Source of the DNA: CAJXZP01 sp049606935
Lineage (GTDB): Bacteria > Bacteroidota > Bacteroidia > Flavobacteriales_G > Salibacteraceae
NCBI GenBank assembly: GCA_049606935.1
Contig: JBMYWA010000015.1
Span: 1-36,123, forward strand
DNA: 36,123 nt
Direction: 5' to 3'
The notes below the pieces were generated by a model. The model had not been told where the DNA came from. It did no database searches and saw nothing but the letters and a program-made list of their open reading frames with translations. How positions within the stretch are numbered: position 1 is the stretch's first letter; the number at the start of each line of letters is the position of its first letter. Positions 8,458 through 16,895 of the stretch are shown here, piece by piece. Position numbers and translations under genes: made by a program.

Positions 8458-9894
8458 ATGGAAGATTTGTTAGGTCAAAATAAAGTGATAGACGAAAACC
8501 GTCAAGGTGAGGCCACCATGATGGACACAGTGGATTCTAATTCTAAAAAGAAAATGTACATTGAAAACTACGGTTGTCAAATGAACTTTTCTGATAGCGA
8601 AATTGTGGCATCAATCCTTACCAAAGAAGGTTATGAAACCACTAATGTAGAAACAGATGCAGATTTAATTTTGGTGAATACCTGTTCTATTAGAGAGAAT
8701 GCTGAAACTAGAGTAATGAACCGATTGGGCCATTTTAAGAAAAATAAAAGGCAAAATCCAGGGCTAATAATTGGTGTTTTAGGTTGTATGGCCGAACGAA
8801 TGCGTGAGACCTTGTTAGAAAAAGAGAAATTAGTAGATATTGTAGCGGGTCCAGATGCATACAGAAACCTACCTGGTTTAATTGAAGAAGCCTCTGAGGG
8901 AAGAAAAGCGGTGAATGTTCTACTATCTAGAGAAGAAACATATGCCGAAATTAGCCCAGTAAGACTAAGTAGTAACGGGGTAACCGCATTCATTTCAATT
9001 ATGCGTGGATGTGATAACATGTGCTCATTCTGTGTAGTACCCTTTACCAGAGGTAGAGAAAGAAGCAGAAACCCAGAAACCATTGTTAAGGAAGCGCAAG
9101 AATTATTTGACCAAGGATTTAGAGAAGTGACTCTTTTAGGACAGAATGTAGACTCTTACAGATGGAATATGTCGAGTAAGGGTGTAATAAAAGACGAAAA
9201 TGCACCAACAGTAAATTTTGCCGGATTGATGGATATGGTAGCCAAAGTAAACCCGAAATTGAGAATTCGTTTTTCTACTTCTCATCCAAAAGACATGACG
9301 AATGAAGTTTTGGAAGTTATGGCTAAGCACCATAACATCTGTAAGTACATTCATTTACCCGTTCAATCGGGTAATACGGAGATTCTTGAAAAAATGAATC
9401 GAGGGTATACCAGAGAATGGTATTTAGAAAGAATTGCTTCTATTAACAGAATAATGCCTGATTGCGCTATTTCTACGGATATTATTACTGGATTTTGTAG
9501 CGAAACAGAAGAGCAACATAATGATACAGTTTCTTTAATGAAAGAAGTGGATTACGATTTTGCCTTTATGTTTAAATATTCAGAAAGACCACGAACATTA
9601 GCAGAACGTAAGTTTGAGGATGATGTTAAAGAAGAAGATAAAGCAAAACGACTAGATGAAGTTATTGCGGTACAACAAGTAAGTTCATTAAAGCGGAACA
9701 AAAATCATGTTGGCAAAACTTTTGAAGTTTTGGTTGAGGGCCTATCAAAGCGTTCAGATAAACATGTTTTTGGAAGAACAACTCAAAATGCAGTAGTAAT
9801 CTTTGAAAAAGGCGATTTGCAACCAGGCGATTATGTAAATGTAAATATCACAGATTGTTCTTCGGCCACTTTGCAAGGGAAAGTAGTAAACTAG
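8458..9894 (+). CDS. miaB: tRNA-2-methylthio-N6-isopentenyladenosine synthase MiaB
   Basis: MiaB is a radical-SAM enzyme that adds a methylthio group to isopentenyl-adenosine 37 of tRNAs reading U-starting codons. With ATG 8458 as start the protein has 478 residues. The N-terminal UPF0004 domain has the three Cys that bind the second iron-sulfur cluster (Cys40 in ENYGCQMN, Cys76 in VNTCSIRE, Cys110 in GVLGCMAER). The radical-SAM motif is MRGCDNMCSFC, with Cys185, 189 and 192. A TRAM domain closes the protein. A TTG at 8413 would add 15 residues but lies upstream of the promoter element. The opening EDLLGQNKVIDENRQGEA resembles other Bacteroidota MiaB proteins. It heads an operon with a sigma-54 activator, lptE, a TPR gene and secG. 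Confidence 0.96.
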   Translation: MEDLLGQNKVIDENRQGEATMMDTVDSNSKKKMYIENYGCQMNFSDSEIVASILTKEGYETTNVETDADLILVNTCSIRENAETRVMNRLGHFKKNKRQNPGLIIGVLGCMAERMRETLLEKEKLVDIVAGPDAYRNLPGLIEEASEGRKAVNVLLSREETYAEISPVRLSSNGVTAFISIMRGCDNMCSFCVVPFTRGRERSRNPETIVKEAQELFDQGFREVTLLGQNVDSYRWNMSSKGVIKDENAPTVNFAGLMDMVAKVNPKLRIRFSTSHPKDMTNEVLEVMAKHHNICKYIHLPVQSGNTEILEKMNRGYTREWYLERIASINRIMPDCAISTDIITGFCSETEEQHNDTVSLMKEVDYDFAFMFKYSERPRTLAERKFEDDVKEEDKAKRLDEVIAVQQVSSLKRNKNHVGKTFEVLVEGLSKRSDKHVFGRTTQNAVVIFEKGDLQPGDYVNVNITDCSSATLQGKVVN

Positions 9895-9903
9895 ATAGGT
9901 ATT

Positions 9904-11136
9904 ATGGACATACTTTCAGCAAAACAAAGATTTGGAATCATTGGAAACAATGAACAACTAAATCGAGCAATAGATACTGCAATTCGAGTAGCCCCCACTT
10001 CCTTGAGCGTTTTGGTTACCGGAGAAAGTGGTGTTGGAAAGGAAAGTATTCCCCAAATTATTCACGCTTACGGGCAAAATAAACACAATAAATATGTTGC
10101 TGTAAATTGTGGTGCAATTCCAGAAGGAACTATAGACTCTGAATTATTTGGACACGTAAAAGGTAGTTTTACTGGAGCGCACACCGAGCGTAAAGGCTAT
10201 TTTGAAGAAGCAGACGGAGGAACTATTTTTTTAGATGAAATTGGAGAATTACCAAAAGCTACACAGGCTAAACTTCTAAGAATTTTGGAATCTGGTGAAT
10301 TTCTAAAGGTAGGATCCTCAAAAGTTCTGAAGACCGAGGTAAGAATTGTAGCGGCTACTAATGTAAACATTGAAAGTGCCATTAAAAAAGGTCGATTTAG
10401 AGAGGATTTGTATTACCGGTTAAATACGGTACCTATTTTGATGCCCCCATTAAGAGATAGAGGATTAGACATCCAACTGTTGTTTAGAAAGTTTGCAACA
10501 GACTTTGCTGAAAAATATCGGATGCCAGTTATTCGTTTATCTGAAGATGCCAAACGTGTTTTAAGCCATTATTACTGGCCGGGAAATGTTCGACAATTAA
10601 AAAATATTACGGAACAACTTTCAATATTGGAGACCAACAGAAATTTAGAATCTGAGACACTTTTAACGTATCTACCCAATTATTCAGAATCATCACTTCC
10701 AGTTTTGGCTAATCAAGAGTCTTCTGGTTCGAAACTAGAAAAAGAAGTTTTGATGAAAGCTTTAATAGAAATGAGAGCCGAAGTAGATATGCTAAAAAAG
10801 GCCATGCAATCTTTTGCACAAGGAGGAACGGTTCAAAATAAAAATCTTGAAAGCACCGCATCCAATAATTTTAATGATACCGCAACGGAGATTAGTATGC
10901 CAGTAGTCTCAAATCCAACCATACCTATGACTCAGGTTAATTATCAAGGGTATCAAAGTGACCAATTTCAAAAACACGAAGAAATTGAAGAATCCCTATC
11001 ATTAGAGGCGAAAGAAAAAGAATTAATTAAAAAAGCCTTAGACAAACATCGCGGTAAAAGAAAGTATGCAGCTCAAGACTTAGGTATTTCAGAAAGGACT
11101 TTGTACCGAAAAATTAAAGAATACGAATTAAACTAA
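9904..11136 (+). CDS. Sigma-54-dependent transcriptional activator without receiver domain
   Basis: This AAA+ bacterial enhancer-binding protein remodels sigma-54 RNA polymerase. The ATPase domain begins almost at residue 1: Walker A GESGVGKE (40-47), the sigma-54 contact loop as GSFTGA (87-92, instead of the commoner GAFTGA), Walker B GGTIFLDE (105-112) and the FREDLYYRLN segment with the arginine-finger region. No N-terminal receiver, GAF or PAS domain is present, so activity must be set by amount or by a partner. A poorly conserved linker with a short coiled coil (about 275-300) leads to a Fis-type helix-turn-helix at 372-408 (AAQDLGISERTLYRKIKEYE). It starts 9 bases after miaB, and its stop overlaps the lptE start by one base (TAATG). 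Confidence 0.92.
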   Translation: MDILSAKQRFGIIGNNEQLNRAIDTAIRVAPTSLSVLVTGESGVGKESIPQIIHAYGQNKHNKYVAVNCGAIPEGTIDSELFGHVKGSFTGAHTERKGYFEEADGGTIFLDEIGELPKATQAKLLRILESGEFLKVGSSKVLKTEVRIVAATNVNIESAIKKGRFREDLYYRLNTVPILMPPLRDRGLDIQLLFRKFATDFAEKYRMPVIRLSEDAKRVLSHYYWPGNVRQLKNITEQLSILETNRNLESETLLTYLPNYSESSLPVLANQESSGSKLEKEVLMKALIEMRAEVDMLKKAMQSFAQGGTVQNKNLESTASNNFNDTATEISMPVVSNPTIPMTQVNYQGYQSDQFQKHEEIEESLSLEAKEKELIKKALDKHRGKRKYAAQDLGISERTLYRKIKEYELN

Positions 11137-11633
11137 TGAAAAACTTATTTATCATTCTAGCCGTATCATTCGCATTATACTCCTGTAGTGCTAGCTATAG
11201 TTTTACTGGAACCTCCACTGGAGATGCTAAAACAATTTCAATTCAAACTGTCTCCAATAGGGCTCCCCTTACACCTCCTACCTATCCTCAATCTTTTACA
11301 GAAGATTTGAAAGAGAATTTTTTGCGTCAAACTAATTTGGATCTAATAAAATCGGATGGTGACCTCCAAATTTCAGGATACATTAAGCGATACACTTCCG
11401 GTCCAATTGCAACTACGGGTAACGAAACAACCTCACAAAACAGATTGAGAGTTTCAGTTCAAATAACATTTGTGAACAAACTGGATGCTTCACAAAACTT
11501 TGACCGCTCTTTTGAGCGCTTTGAAGATTATTCCTCTGCGGTAAGTTTAAGTTCTATTCAAGACCAACTTCTTACAAATATTACTGAGCAATTAGCCCAA
11601 GATATCATTCAGGCATCTATTGGGAACTGGTAA
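11136..11633 (+). CDS. lptE: LptE family LPS-assembly lipoprotein
   Basis: LptE is the outer-membrane lipoprotein that plugs the LptD barrel and helps insert lipopolysaccharide. The 165-residue product starts with MKNLFIILAVSFALYSC, a lipobox with Cys17. It continues with the short YSFTGTS strand and the SFTEDLKENFLRQTNLDLI helix typical of Bacteroidota LptE-like proteins. The middle includes DLQISGYIKRYTSGPIA and the end is a helix (IQDQLLTNITEQLAQDII). The start ATG overlaps the stop of the activator gene by one base, which suggests translational coupling. The TPR gene begins one base after its stop. The family assignment rests on length, lipobox, motif order and this well-known operon context. 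Confidence 0.85.
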   Translation: MKNLFIILAVSFALYSCSASYSFTGTSTGDAKTISIQTVSNRAPLTPPTYPQSFTEDLKENFLRQTNLDLIKSDGDLQISGYIKRYTSGPIATTGNETTSQNRLRVSVQITFVNKLDASQNFDRSFERFEDYSSAVSLSSIQDQLLTNITEQLAQDIIQASIGNW

Positions 11634-11634
11634 A

Positions 11635-12543
11635 ATGAATTCGTCTAAACTCATATCATTATTTAATCAACCTTCTTTACTAGAAAAAGAAAAAACGGAG
11701 GACTTCATTGATATTTTAGAAGTGTATCCTTTCTTTACCCAAGCCCGATTATTGCTCACAAAAAAGATGCAGCTTTCGCAGCATTTACTTTTAAAAAAAG
11801 AAATACAAAAAACAGCCGTTTCAGTACAGGACAGAAAATCATTGTATGAGTTTTTGTATCAAAAAGACATTCAAAAAACCATCATTGCTTCTGAAAAAGA
11901 GGAGGAAACTGAAAACAGATTAACAGAAACAGAAGAACCCTCTTCATTTGTTAAACCTGTAGAAATTGAGAAACAAAAAGAACCAGAGTCTTCTTTCAAA
12001 AAACCAATAGATTTAAAAAACTTCGGGAATTCAAATACAAACTCTTTGGATGCCTTAGAACAACAAATTATAGGGCAAACCATTGAACATGTGTTAACGC
12101 AAGAAATAGCCATGAGCAATTCAGTTATTTCAACCGAACAACCCAATGAAACCAACCCAAAGGAGAATAAGGCATCTCAAAAATTCTCTGATTGGTTAAC
12201 AATATTAGATCAAGAAAGACTCAAAAATTGGAGGAAATCGGACATCGAATTTGAAGACAACCAAGAAGTTTCTGAAAAGAATATTATTGATTCATTTCTT
12301 GAAAAAGACATGAACGTAATTACCCCAACAAATGATAACATTGAGTATACTCCATCTAACTTAGCTAGATTAAGCATTGTGGATGATGAAGACTTTATTA
12401 CTGAAACTTTAGCCGAAATTTACCTAAAACAAGGCAACGTTCAAAAAGCTTTAAGTGCATATAACAGATTGTTATTGAAATATCCCGAAAAAAAGACTTA
12501 CTTTGCCGCCCAAATTGAGAAAATAGAAAAAGATTTAAAATAA
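11635..12543 (+). CDS. Hypothetical protein with C-terminal TPR-like repeat
   Basis: I do not recognise a named function. The start is ATG 11635 (MNSSKLISLFNQPSLL), one base after the lptE stop; further upstream only non-ATG codons are available. The 302-residue protein has no signal peptide or membrane segment. An N-terminal helical region (about 1-85) contains YPFFTQARLLLTKKM. The middle (about 85-235) is rich in Glu, Lys, Gln and Ser and is probably disordered. The C-terminal 50 residues form one TPR-like helix pair (LAEIYLKQGNVQKALSAYNRLLLKYPEKKTY, with its usual Ala, Gly and Pro positions). It is likely cytoplasmic and may act as an adaptor. Similar proteins sit between lptE and secG in other Bacteroidota as far as I recall. 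Confidence 0.75.
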   Translation: MNSSKLISLFNQPSLLEKEKTEDFIDILEVYPFFTQARLLLTKKMQLSQHLLLKKEIQKTAVSVQDRKSLYEFLYQKDIQKTIIASEKEEETENRLTETEEPSSFVKPVEIEKQKEPESSFKKPIDLKNFGNSNTNSLDALEQQIIGQTIEHVLTQEIAMSNSVISTEQPNETNPKENKASQKFSDWLTILDQERLKNWRKSDIEFEDNQEVSEKNIIDSFLEKDMNVITPTNDNIEYTPSNLARLSIVDDEDFITETLAEIYLKQGNVQKALSAYNRLLLKYPEKKTYFAAQIEKIEKDLK

Positions 12544-12549
12544 ATTATA

Positions 12550-12858
12550 ATGAGCTTTATTACTGTATTAATTATTATCGTTGGAGTTTTACTAGGTTTA
12601 GTTGTATTAATTCAAAACCCTAAAGGTGGAGGTTTAGCTTCTGGTTTTAGTGGGGCCAACCAATTTGGAGGTGTTCAAAGAACCAATGACTTTCTAGACA
12701 AATCAACTTGGACTTTAGTTATTGTTTTGTTCGCATTAAGCGTACTTTCTTCATCAATGACAAGTACAGTAAGTACTGTTGAAGATGGTACATCTTCTGA
12801 ATTTCAAGAGCTAGTAGAAGATGAGCAAGGTGCGCCAGCTCCTGCTCCAGTTCAATAA
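12550..12858 (+). CDS. secG: Preprotein translocase subunit SecG
   Basis: SecG is the small accessory subunit of the SecYEG channel. The 102-residue product has the usual two membrane segments (about 3-21 and 54-72) separated by the conserved loop IQNPKGGGLASGFSGANQFGG. The segment FLDKSTWTLVIVLFALSVL is also typical. The C-terminal tail is acidic and Ala/Pro rich, ending APAPAPVQ, which is common in Bacteroidota SecG. It starts 6 bases after the TPR gene and is the last gene of the miaB operon. A terminator hairpin follows 18 bases after the stop. Confidence 0.94.
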   Translation: MSFITVLIIIVGVLLGLVVLIQNPKGGGLASGFSGANQFGGVQRTNDFLDKSTWTLVIVLFALSVLSSSMTSTVSTVEDGTSSEFQELVEDEQGAPAPAPVQ

Positions 12859-12876
12859 GAAAAAAAACAATTCGTT

Positions 12877-12912
12877 AAATGTCAGCTTGTCATTCAGGCT
12901 GACATTTTTTTT
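12877..12912 (+). terminator. Intrinsic terminator of the miaB-secG operon
   Basis: A perfect 10-base inverted repeat, AAATGTCAGC at 12877-12886 and GCTGACATTT at 12898-12907, encloses an 11-base loop and runs into a T tract to 12912. It lies just after secG and separates that operon from groES-groEL. Confidence 0.88.
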
Positions 12913-12931
12913 GCTCATTTATTTAAAACCC

Positions 12932-12979
12932 TGCCAATATGCACCTATGTAGGGATTGGCATAAATAATGACATTGTCA
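12932..12979 (+). promoter_or_regulatory. Two inverted repeats in the groES upstream region
   Basis: TGCCAAT (12932-12938) and ATTGGCA (12955-12961) form a 7-base inverted repeat with a 16-base spacer. Eight bases on, TGACATTGTCA (12969-12979) is a perfect 5+5 palindrome. A weak -7-like TAAGTTTA lies at 12993-13000, which would place the palindrome over the -33 region. The classical CIRCE operator of HrcA (TTAGCACTC-N9-GAGTGCTAA) is absent. These repeats are possible heat-shock control sites by position only. Confidence 0.35.
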
Positions 12980-13018
12980 AACCCAAGAAATTTAAGTTTA
13001 ATAAATTAAAATATAACA

Positions 13019-13297
13019 ATGTCGAAATTGAATATCCAACCTCTAGCGGATAGAGTAATTGTAGAAGCTGCCGCTGCAGAGGAAAAGACTGCAAGTGGTA
13101 TTATTATACCAGATACTGCAAAGGAGAAACCTCAAAAAGGTACTGTTGTTGCCGTTGGAAAAGGCCTAAAAGATGAGCCTATGACTGTAAAAGTAGGTGA
13201 CCAAGTATTATACGGAAAGTATTCAGGGACTGAAATTGCTATTGATGGCGGAGATTACCTCATCATGAAAGAAGCAGATATTTACGCAATTGTTTAA
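13019..13297 (+). CDS. groES: Co-chaperonin GroES
   Basis: GroES is the heptameric lid of the GroEL folding chamber. The 92-residue product is full length and has the family landmarks: PLADRVIVEAAAAEEKTASG at the start, the mobile loop TASGIIIPDTAKEKPQ (about 25-40) that docks on GroEL, GTVVAVGKG, and the ending YLIMKEADIYAIV. The gene is followed after 16 bases by groEL, so the two form the usual groESL operon. Confidence 0.97.
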   Translation: MSKLNIQPLADRVIVEAAAAEEKTASGIIIPDTAKEKPQKGTVVAVGKGLKDEPMTVKVGDQVLYGKYSGTEIAIDGGDYLIMKEADIYAIV

Positions 13298-13313
13298 TTA
13301 GAAAAATCACAAA

Positions 13314-14948
13314 ATGGCTAAGCAAATATTATTTGATATAGAAGCAAGAGACCTTTTAAAAGAGGGTGTTGACAAACTTGCTAACGCAGTGAAAGTTACG
13401 TTAGGACCAAAAGGTAGAAACGTAATTATTGACAGAAAATTTGGAGCTCCACATGTAACTAAAGATGGTGTTTCTGTGGCTAAGGAAGTGGAGCTTAAAG
13501 ATCCAATTGAAAACATGGGGGCTCAAATGGTAAAAGAAGTAGCTTCTAAAACTGCTGACTTAGCAGGTGATGGAACCACTACCGCTACCGTATTGGCTCA
13601 AAGCATGGTTACCACAGGACTTAAAAACGTGGCTGCTGGAGCAAATCCAATGGATTTAAAAAGAGGGATTGACACCGCTGTAAAAACAGTAATTTCAAAC
13701 CTTAAATCTCAATCTATTGAAGTAGGTGATGACAATTCTAAAATTGAACAAGTTGCCACCGTTTCTGCCAATAACGATAAAGAAATTGGTAGTCTAATTG
13801 CGCAAGCAATGGCTAAAGTAAAAAAGGAAGGGGTTATAACTGTTGAAGAAGCTAAAGGTACAGATACAACCGTTGAAGTTGTGGAAGGAATGCAGTTTGA
13901 TAGAGGATACCTATCACCATATTTCGTAACTAACACTGAAAAGATGTTAACCGAAATGGAGAATCCTTATATCTTAATCTTTGACAAAAAGATTTCTACC
14001 ATGAAAGATCTTTTACCAGTATTGGAAAAGACCGCTCAAACAGGTAAGGGATTAATGATTATTGCTGAAGATGTTGATGGGGAAGCATTGGCTACTTTAG
14101 TGGTAAACCGTTTAAGAGGAAACTTAAAAATTGCAGCTGTTAAAGCTCCAGGTTTTGGAGACCGTAGAAAAGCCATGTTAGAAGACATCGCTATTTTAAC
14201 TGGGGGTAACGTAATTTCTGAAGAGCAAGGTAGAAAATTAGAAGATGCCACTTTAGAAGATTTAGGAACTGCTTCAACGGTAACCATTGACAAAGACAAT
14301 ACAACTATTGTTAATGGGGCAGGTAACGAACAAGCTATTCAGGGTAGAGTAAATCAAATTAAAGCTCAAATTGAGTCTACTACATCTGATTACGATAAAG
14401 AAAAACTTCAAGAACGTTTGGCTAAACTTGCCGGAGGTGTTGCAGTACTTTACATTGGTGCAGCTACTGAAGTAGAAATGAAAGAAAAGAAAGACCGTGT
14501 AGATGATGCGTTAGCCGCTACAAGAGCTGCAGTTGAAGAAGGCATTGTTGCTGGTGGTGGTGTTGCTTTGGTTAGAGCTATTGATGCCATCAATTCTATC
14601 AATACAGAAAATGATGATCAAGCTACTGGTGTTGCTATCGTTAGACGTTCATTAGAAGAACCATTGAGACAAATTGTATCTAACGCTGGTGGCGAAGGAG
14701 CTGTAGTTGTTCAAAAGGTATCTGAAGGTGAAGGTGACTTTGGTTATAATGCACGTACAGATGTTTACGAAAACATGATGACTGCAGGTGTAATAGATCC
14801 TACAAAAGTAACTAGAATTGCCTTAGAAAATGCGGCTTCTATTGCTGGAATGCTTTTAACTACCGAGTGTGTATTAGCAGACGAGGAAGAAGAAGGTGGG
14901 GCTCCTGCAATGCCTCCAATGGGTGGAGGAATGCCAGGAATGATGTAA
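13314..14948 (+). CDS. groEL: Chaperonin GroEL
   Basis: GroEL is the tetradecameric ATP-dependent folding chamber. The 544-residue product is full length. ATP-site motifs are VTLGPKGRNVIID (about 29-41) and AGDGTTTATVLA (about 85-96). The apical domain includes VVEGMQFDRGYLSPYFVTN, and AVKAPGFGDRRKAMLEDIA and VEEGIVAGGGVALVRA are also typical. The C-terminal tail ends in the Gly-Met repeat GGGMPGMM. Codon choice is cleaner than in neighbours, as expected for a highly expressed gene. It is co-transcribed with groES and closed by a strong hairpin. Confidence 0.98.
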   Translation: MAKQILFDIEARDLLKEGVDKLANAVKVTLGPKGRNVIIDRKFGAPHVTKDGVSVAKEVELKDPIENMGAQMVKEVASKTADLAGDGTTTATVLAQSMVTTGLKNVAAGANPMDLKRGIDTAVKTVISNLKSQSIEVGDDNSKIEQVATVSANNDKEIGSLIAQAMAKVKKEGVITVEEAKGTDTTVEVVEGMQFDRGYLSPYFVTNTEKMLTEMENPYILIFDKKISTMKDLLPVLEKTAQTGKGLMIIAEDVDGEALATLVVNRLRGNLKIAAVKAPGFGDRRKAMLEDIAILTGGNVISEEQGRKLEDATLEDLGTASTVTIDKDNTTIVNGAGNEQAIQGRVNQIKAQIESTTSDYDKEKLQERLAKLAGGVAVLYIGAATEVEMKEKKDRVDDALAATRAAVEEGIVAGGGVALVRAIDAINSINTENDDQATGVAIVRRSLEEPLRQIVSNAGGEGAVVVQKVSEGEGDFGYNARTDVYENMMTAGVIDPTKVTRIALENAASIAGMLLTTECVLADEEEEGGAPAMPPMGGGMPGMM

Positions 14949-14967
14949 ACAAAAATACAGCAAACAA

Positions 14968-15000
14968 AAAGCCGCTTTCAAAGTGAAAGCGGCTTTTTTT
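14968..15000. terminator. Bidirectional terminator between groEL and the DUF5777 operon
   Basis: AAAGCCGCTTTCA (14968-14980) and TGAAAGCGGCTTT (14984-14996) form a perfect 13-base stem with a 3-base loop, with T runs after it on the plus strand and a T run (the complement of AAAAA at 14966-14970) on the minus strand. It serves groEL from the left and the convergent 15019-17243 operon from the right. Confidence 0.93.
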
Positions 15001-15018
15001 ATACTCTTTTTTCAGGTA

Positions 15019-15909
15019 TTAATTCTTTGGTTTTTTCACCGTAAATACACGGCTAATGTTAAACCCAATTCTAATATCACCATCACTCCACTCTCCAGTG
15101 TTTTGAGTTATGAATTGCTTCTCATTCATTCCTTGAGAATTTGTTAGAAACAACTGGAATACGTGTCCTCCAGTTTCAATATCTACTCCAACCGAGAAAG
15201 AATAATTCACATACTCTGGAGCTAGTTGACCATCTGGTACATAATAAAATTCATATGTTAATGCCGCGCGTCTAGAAAGTTTCTGTCTACCTCCAATACC
15301 TAAGGCAAAAACATCATTTTTCTCCTCTTTTGTTTCTACAAAATTTCGGTGAACCAAAGTTGGCATAATTTGAACGGTAGTTCCTTTATTAAACTTTCTA
15401 CCAATAGGCATTTGAAATGTGTAGCTTACTCTTGATGAAAAAAGGTCCTCTGCAGGCGAACTTGCTTTTAGGGTATTTATCATCATAGATGAAAAGAATT
15501 GAATGGAAACAGGCATATTTTTAGCCCCTGTACTTTGCCTCCACAATTTTGCTTTAAAAAAACCATCAAAGGCTTTTTCATAGGTACTTCTACCAATACC
15601 TACCATAAGCCACGGAGTAACCCCGTAATCAAAACCAATTCGAGTTACCGCATTATCCAATCCAAAAAATTCATCCACACCTGAATTCATTGTACCAAAA
15701 CGGTGTGAAATCCGCATATCCAGCACTCCCTCAGCTGTATTCTCTAACGAAATTGAATTAATTATTCTGGTAGCCTTGTAACTAGCCGTTGCATAAACAA
15801 CTTCTGTACTATCTTCACCTAGGTCATCTAAAAGATCCATGTCATCTTGCGCGTTAGCCGATAGAACGCCAATAACCACACATCCAAAAACTAGTATTTT
15901 TTTTATCAT
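15019..15909 (-). CDS. DUF5777 family outer-membrane beta-barrel protein
   Basis: The 296-residue product has a signal peptide (MIKKILVFGCVVIGVLSANA, cleavage about residue 20) and an acidic stretch (DDMDLLDDLGEDS). A beta-strand-rich region follows and ends GFNISRVFTVKKPKN. The pattern matches the Bacteroidota family DUF5777, whose members are predicted barrels of unknown function. Family-like segments include RISHRFGTMNSGVDEFFGLD near residue 70-90 and FDYGVTPWLMVGIGRS. It is the last gene of a four-gene operon after the cytochrome-like lipoprotein, the OB-fold protein and YceI, 17 bases behind YceI. Its role is not known; by context it may give the module an outer-membrane component. Confidence 0.82.
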   Translation of the reverse strand: MIKKILVFGCVVIGVLSANAQDDMDLLDDLGEDSTEVVYATASYKATRIINSISLENTAEGVLDMRISHRFGTMNSGVDEFFGLDNAVTRIGFDYGVTPWLMVGIGRSTYEKAFDGFFKAKLWRQSTGAKNMPVSIQFFSSMMINTLKASSPAEDLFSSRVSYTFQMPIGRKFNKGTTVQIMPTLVHRNFVETKEEKNDVFALGIGGRQKLSRRAALTYEFYYVPDGQLAPEYVNYSFSVGVDIETGGHVFQLFLTNSQGMNEKQFITQNTGEWSDGDIRIGFNISRVFTVKKPKN

Positions 15910-15926
15910 AGTTAGATCTTTTTATT

Positions 15927-16475
15927 CTATTTTTTCTCGACAAAATTCATGGTTATAGACACCTCTAATTCTTTGGCAATCTTTTCTCTAACCACTCCAG
16001 GAATCTCAATCTTATAATCTTCTGGGTTTACCGGTATTTTCGCCATGCCAATAACTTTTTCTCCCTTCACTTTAAAAGTGGCCATTGTCGAAATTTCTTT
16101 AGTTACCCCATGAATAGTTAGGTTTCCTGTTACTTTTGAGGAATATTCGCCATCCTTTTTTAAATTTATGGAAGCCATGTCTACAATCTTACCCTTGAAT
16201 GTAGATTTAGGAAACTCATCACTTTCTACATAATTTTCATTAAAATGCTCCTCCATCAACGCCTTTTCAAAATGAAAGGCCTTCATGGTTACCGAAAATT
16301 GTATAGCGCCACTTTCTGCAACAAAAACTGCAGTAACCGTTTTATTATGCGCTTCAATATCCTCTACAGAAGTAGAAGAAAAAAATGATATTTCTCCGGT
16401 TCTGGTAAAATACTTTTGTGCTTGAACACTTGTGCTAAGCGTAATTAATCCAATAACTAATCCTATATACTTCAT
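15927..16475 (-). CDS. YceI family periplasmic protein
   Basis: YceI-family proteins form an eight-strand antiparallel barrel resembling lipocalins, and solved members bind isoprenoid lipids such as polyprenyl quinones. The 182-residue product has a signal peptide (MKYIGLVIGLITLSTSVQAQ). Family features follow: GEISFFSSTSVEDIEAHNKTV near the start, EEHFNENYVESDEFPKSTFKG in the middle (the common xHF..xYxxxxxFPxxxF pattern), VTGNLTIHGVTKEI, and the closing helix and strand. It lies between the OB-fold gene (10-base gap) and the DUF5777 barrel. A quinone or lipid ligand would fit a redox module with the cytochrome-like lipoprotein, but that is inference. Confidence 0.9.
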   Translation of the reverse strand: MKYIGLVIGLITLSTSVQAQKYFTRTGEISFFSSTSVEDIEAHNKTVTAVFVAESGAIQFSVTMKAFHFEKALMEEHFNENYVESDEFPKSTFKGKIVDMASINLKKDGEYSSKVTGNLTIHGVTKEISTMATFKVKGEKVIGMAKIPVNPEDYKIEIPGVVREKIAKELEVSITMNFVEKK

Positions 16476-16485
16476 CGTTCTATTT

Positions 16486-16890
16486 TTATTTTAATATGCT
16501 ACATTGTGTTACTACTACTCCTAAATCATCACCACCGGTACAGCGTCCTTTAATTACAACTTCTTGAGAAACAGCTATATTTTCTAAATCCGAAAGGCTA
16601 TCAAATTGCGCATTAACGGTTCCAAAGTCATCATTTGTTTCTAAAACAACCATTAAATTATCTGTATCCACTTCTATAACCGTTCCTGTAATTGCCATCA
16701 CCTTATCAAGGTATAGTGAATTCGCGCTCTTTTCATCTTCCACATAGGCATTAAATAAATCAACGGCCGTAATTTGCAGAGCTGCCTCCTCACCTTTTAC
16801 GTCTCTATGCTCTTTATTAAATTGCATGTATGCATACACACCTCCTAATAATCCAATAATTCCAACAATAACTACTATTTTTTTTATCAT
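16486..16890 (-). CDS. Membrane-anchored OB-fold (tRNA_anti-like) protein
   Basis: I start this at ATG 16890 (MIKKIVVIVGIIGLLGG), which gives 134 residues with one N-terminal membrane segment. The frame is open further upstream, but that part overlaps the preceding gene. The soluble part resembles the OB-fold family called tRNA_anti-like: ITAVDLFNAYVEDEKSAN, then YLDKVMAITGTVIEVD and VSQEVVIKGRCTGGDDLG. The final VVVTQCSILK holds a Cys that could pair with the Cys in GRCTGG. Members of this family are small envelope proteins of unknown role. It begins 5 bases after the cytochrome-like gene ends. Confidence 0.75.
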   Translation of the reverse strand: MIKKIVVIVGIIGLLGGVYAYMQFNKEHRDVKGEEAALQITAVDLFNAYVEDEKSANSLYLDKVMAITGTVIEVDTDNLMVVLETNDDFGTVNAQFDSLSDLENIAVSQEVVIKGRCTGGDDLGVVVTQCSILK

Positions 16891-16895
16891 AATCT

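Noticed and set aside
13307..14299. Minus-strand open frames opposite groEL
   Set aside because: The Ser/Thr/Pro-rich translations mirror the groEL codon bias and show no domain or start context.
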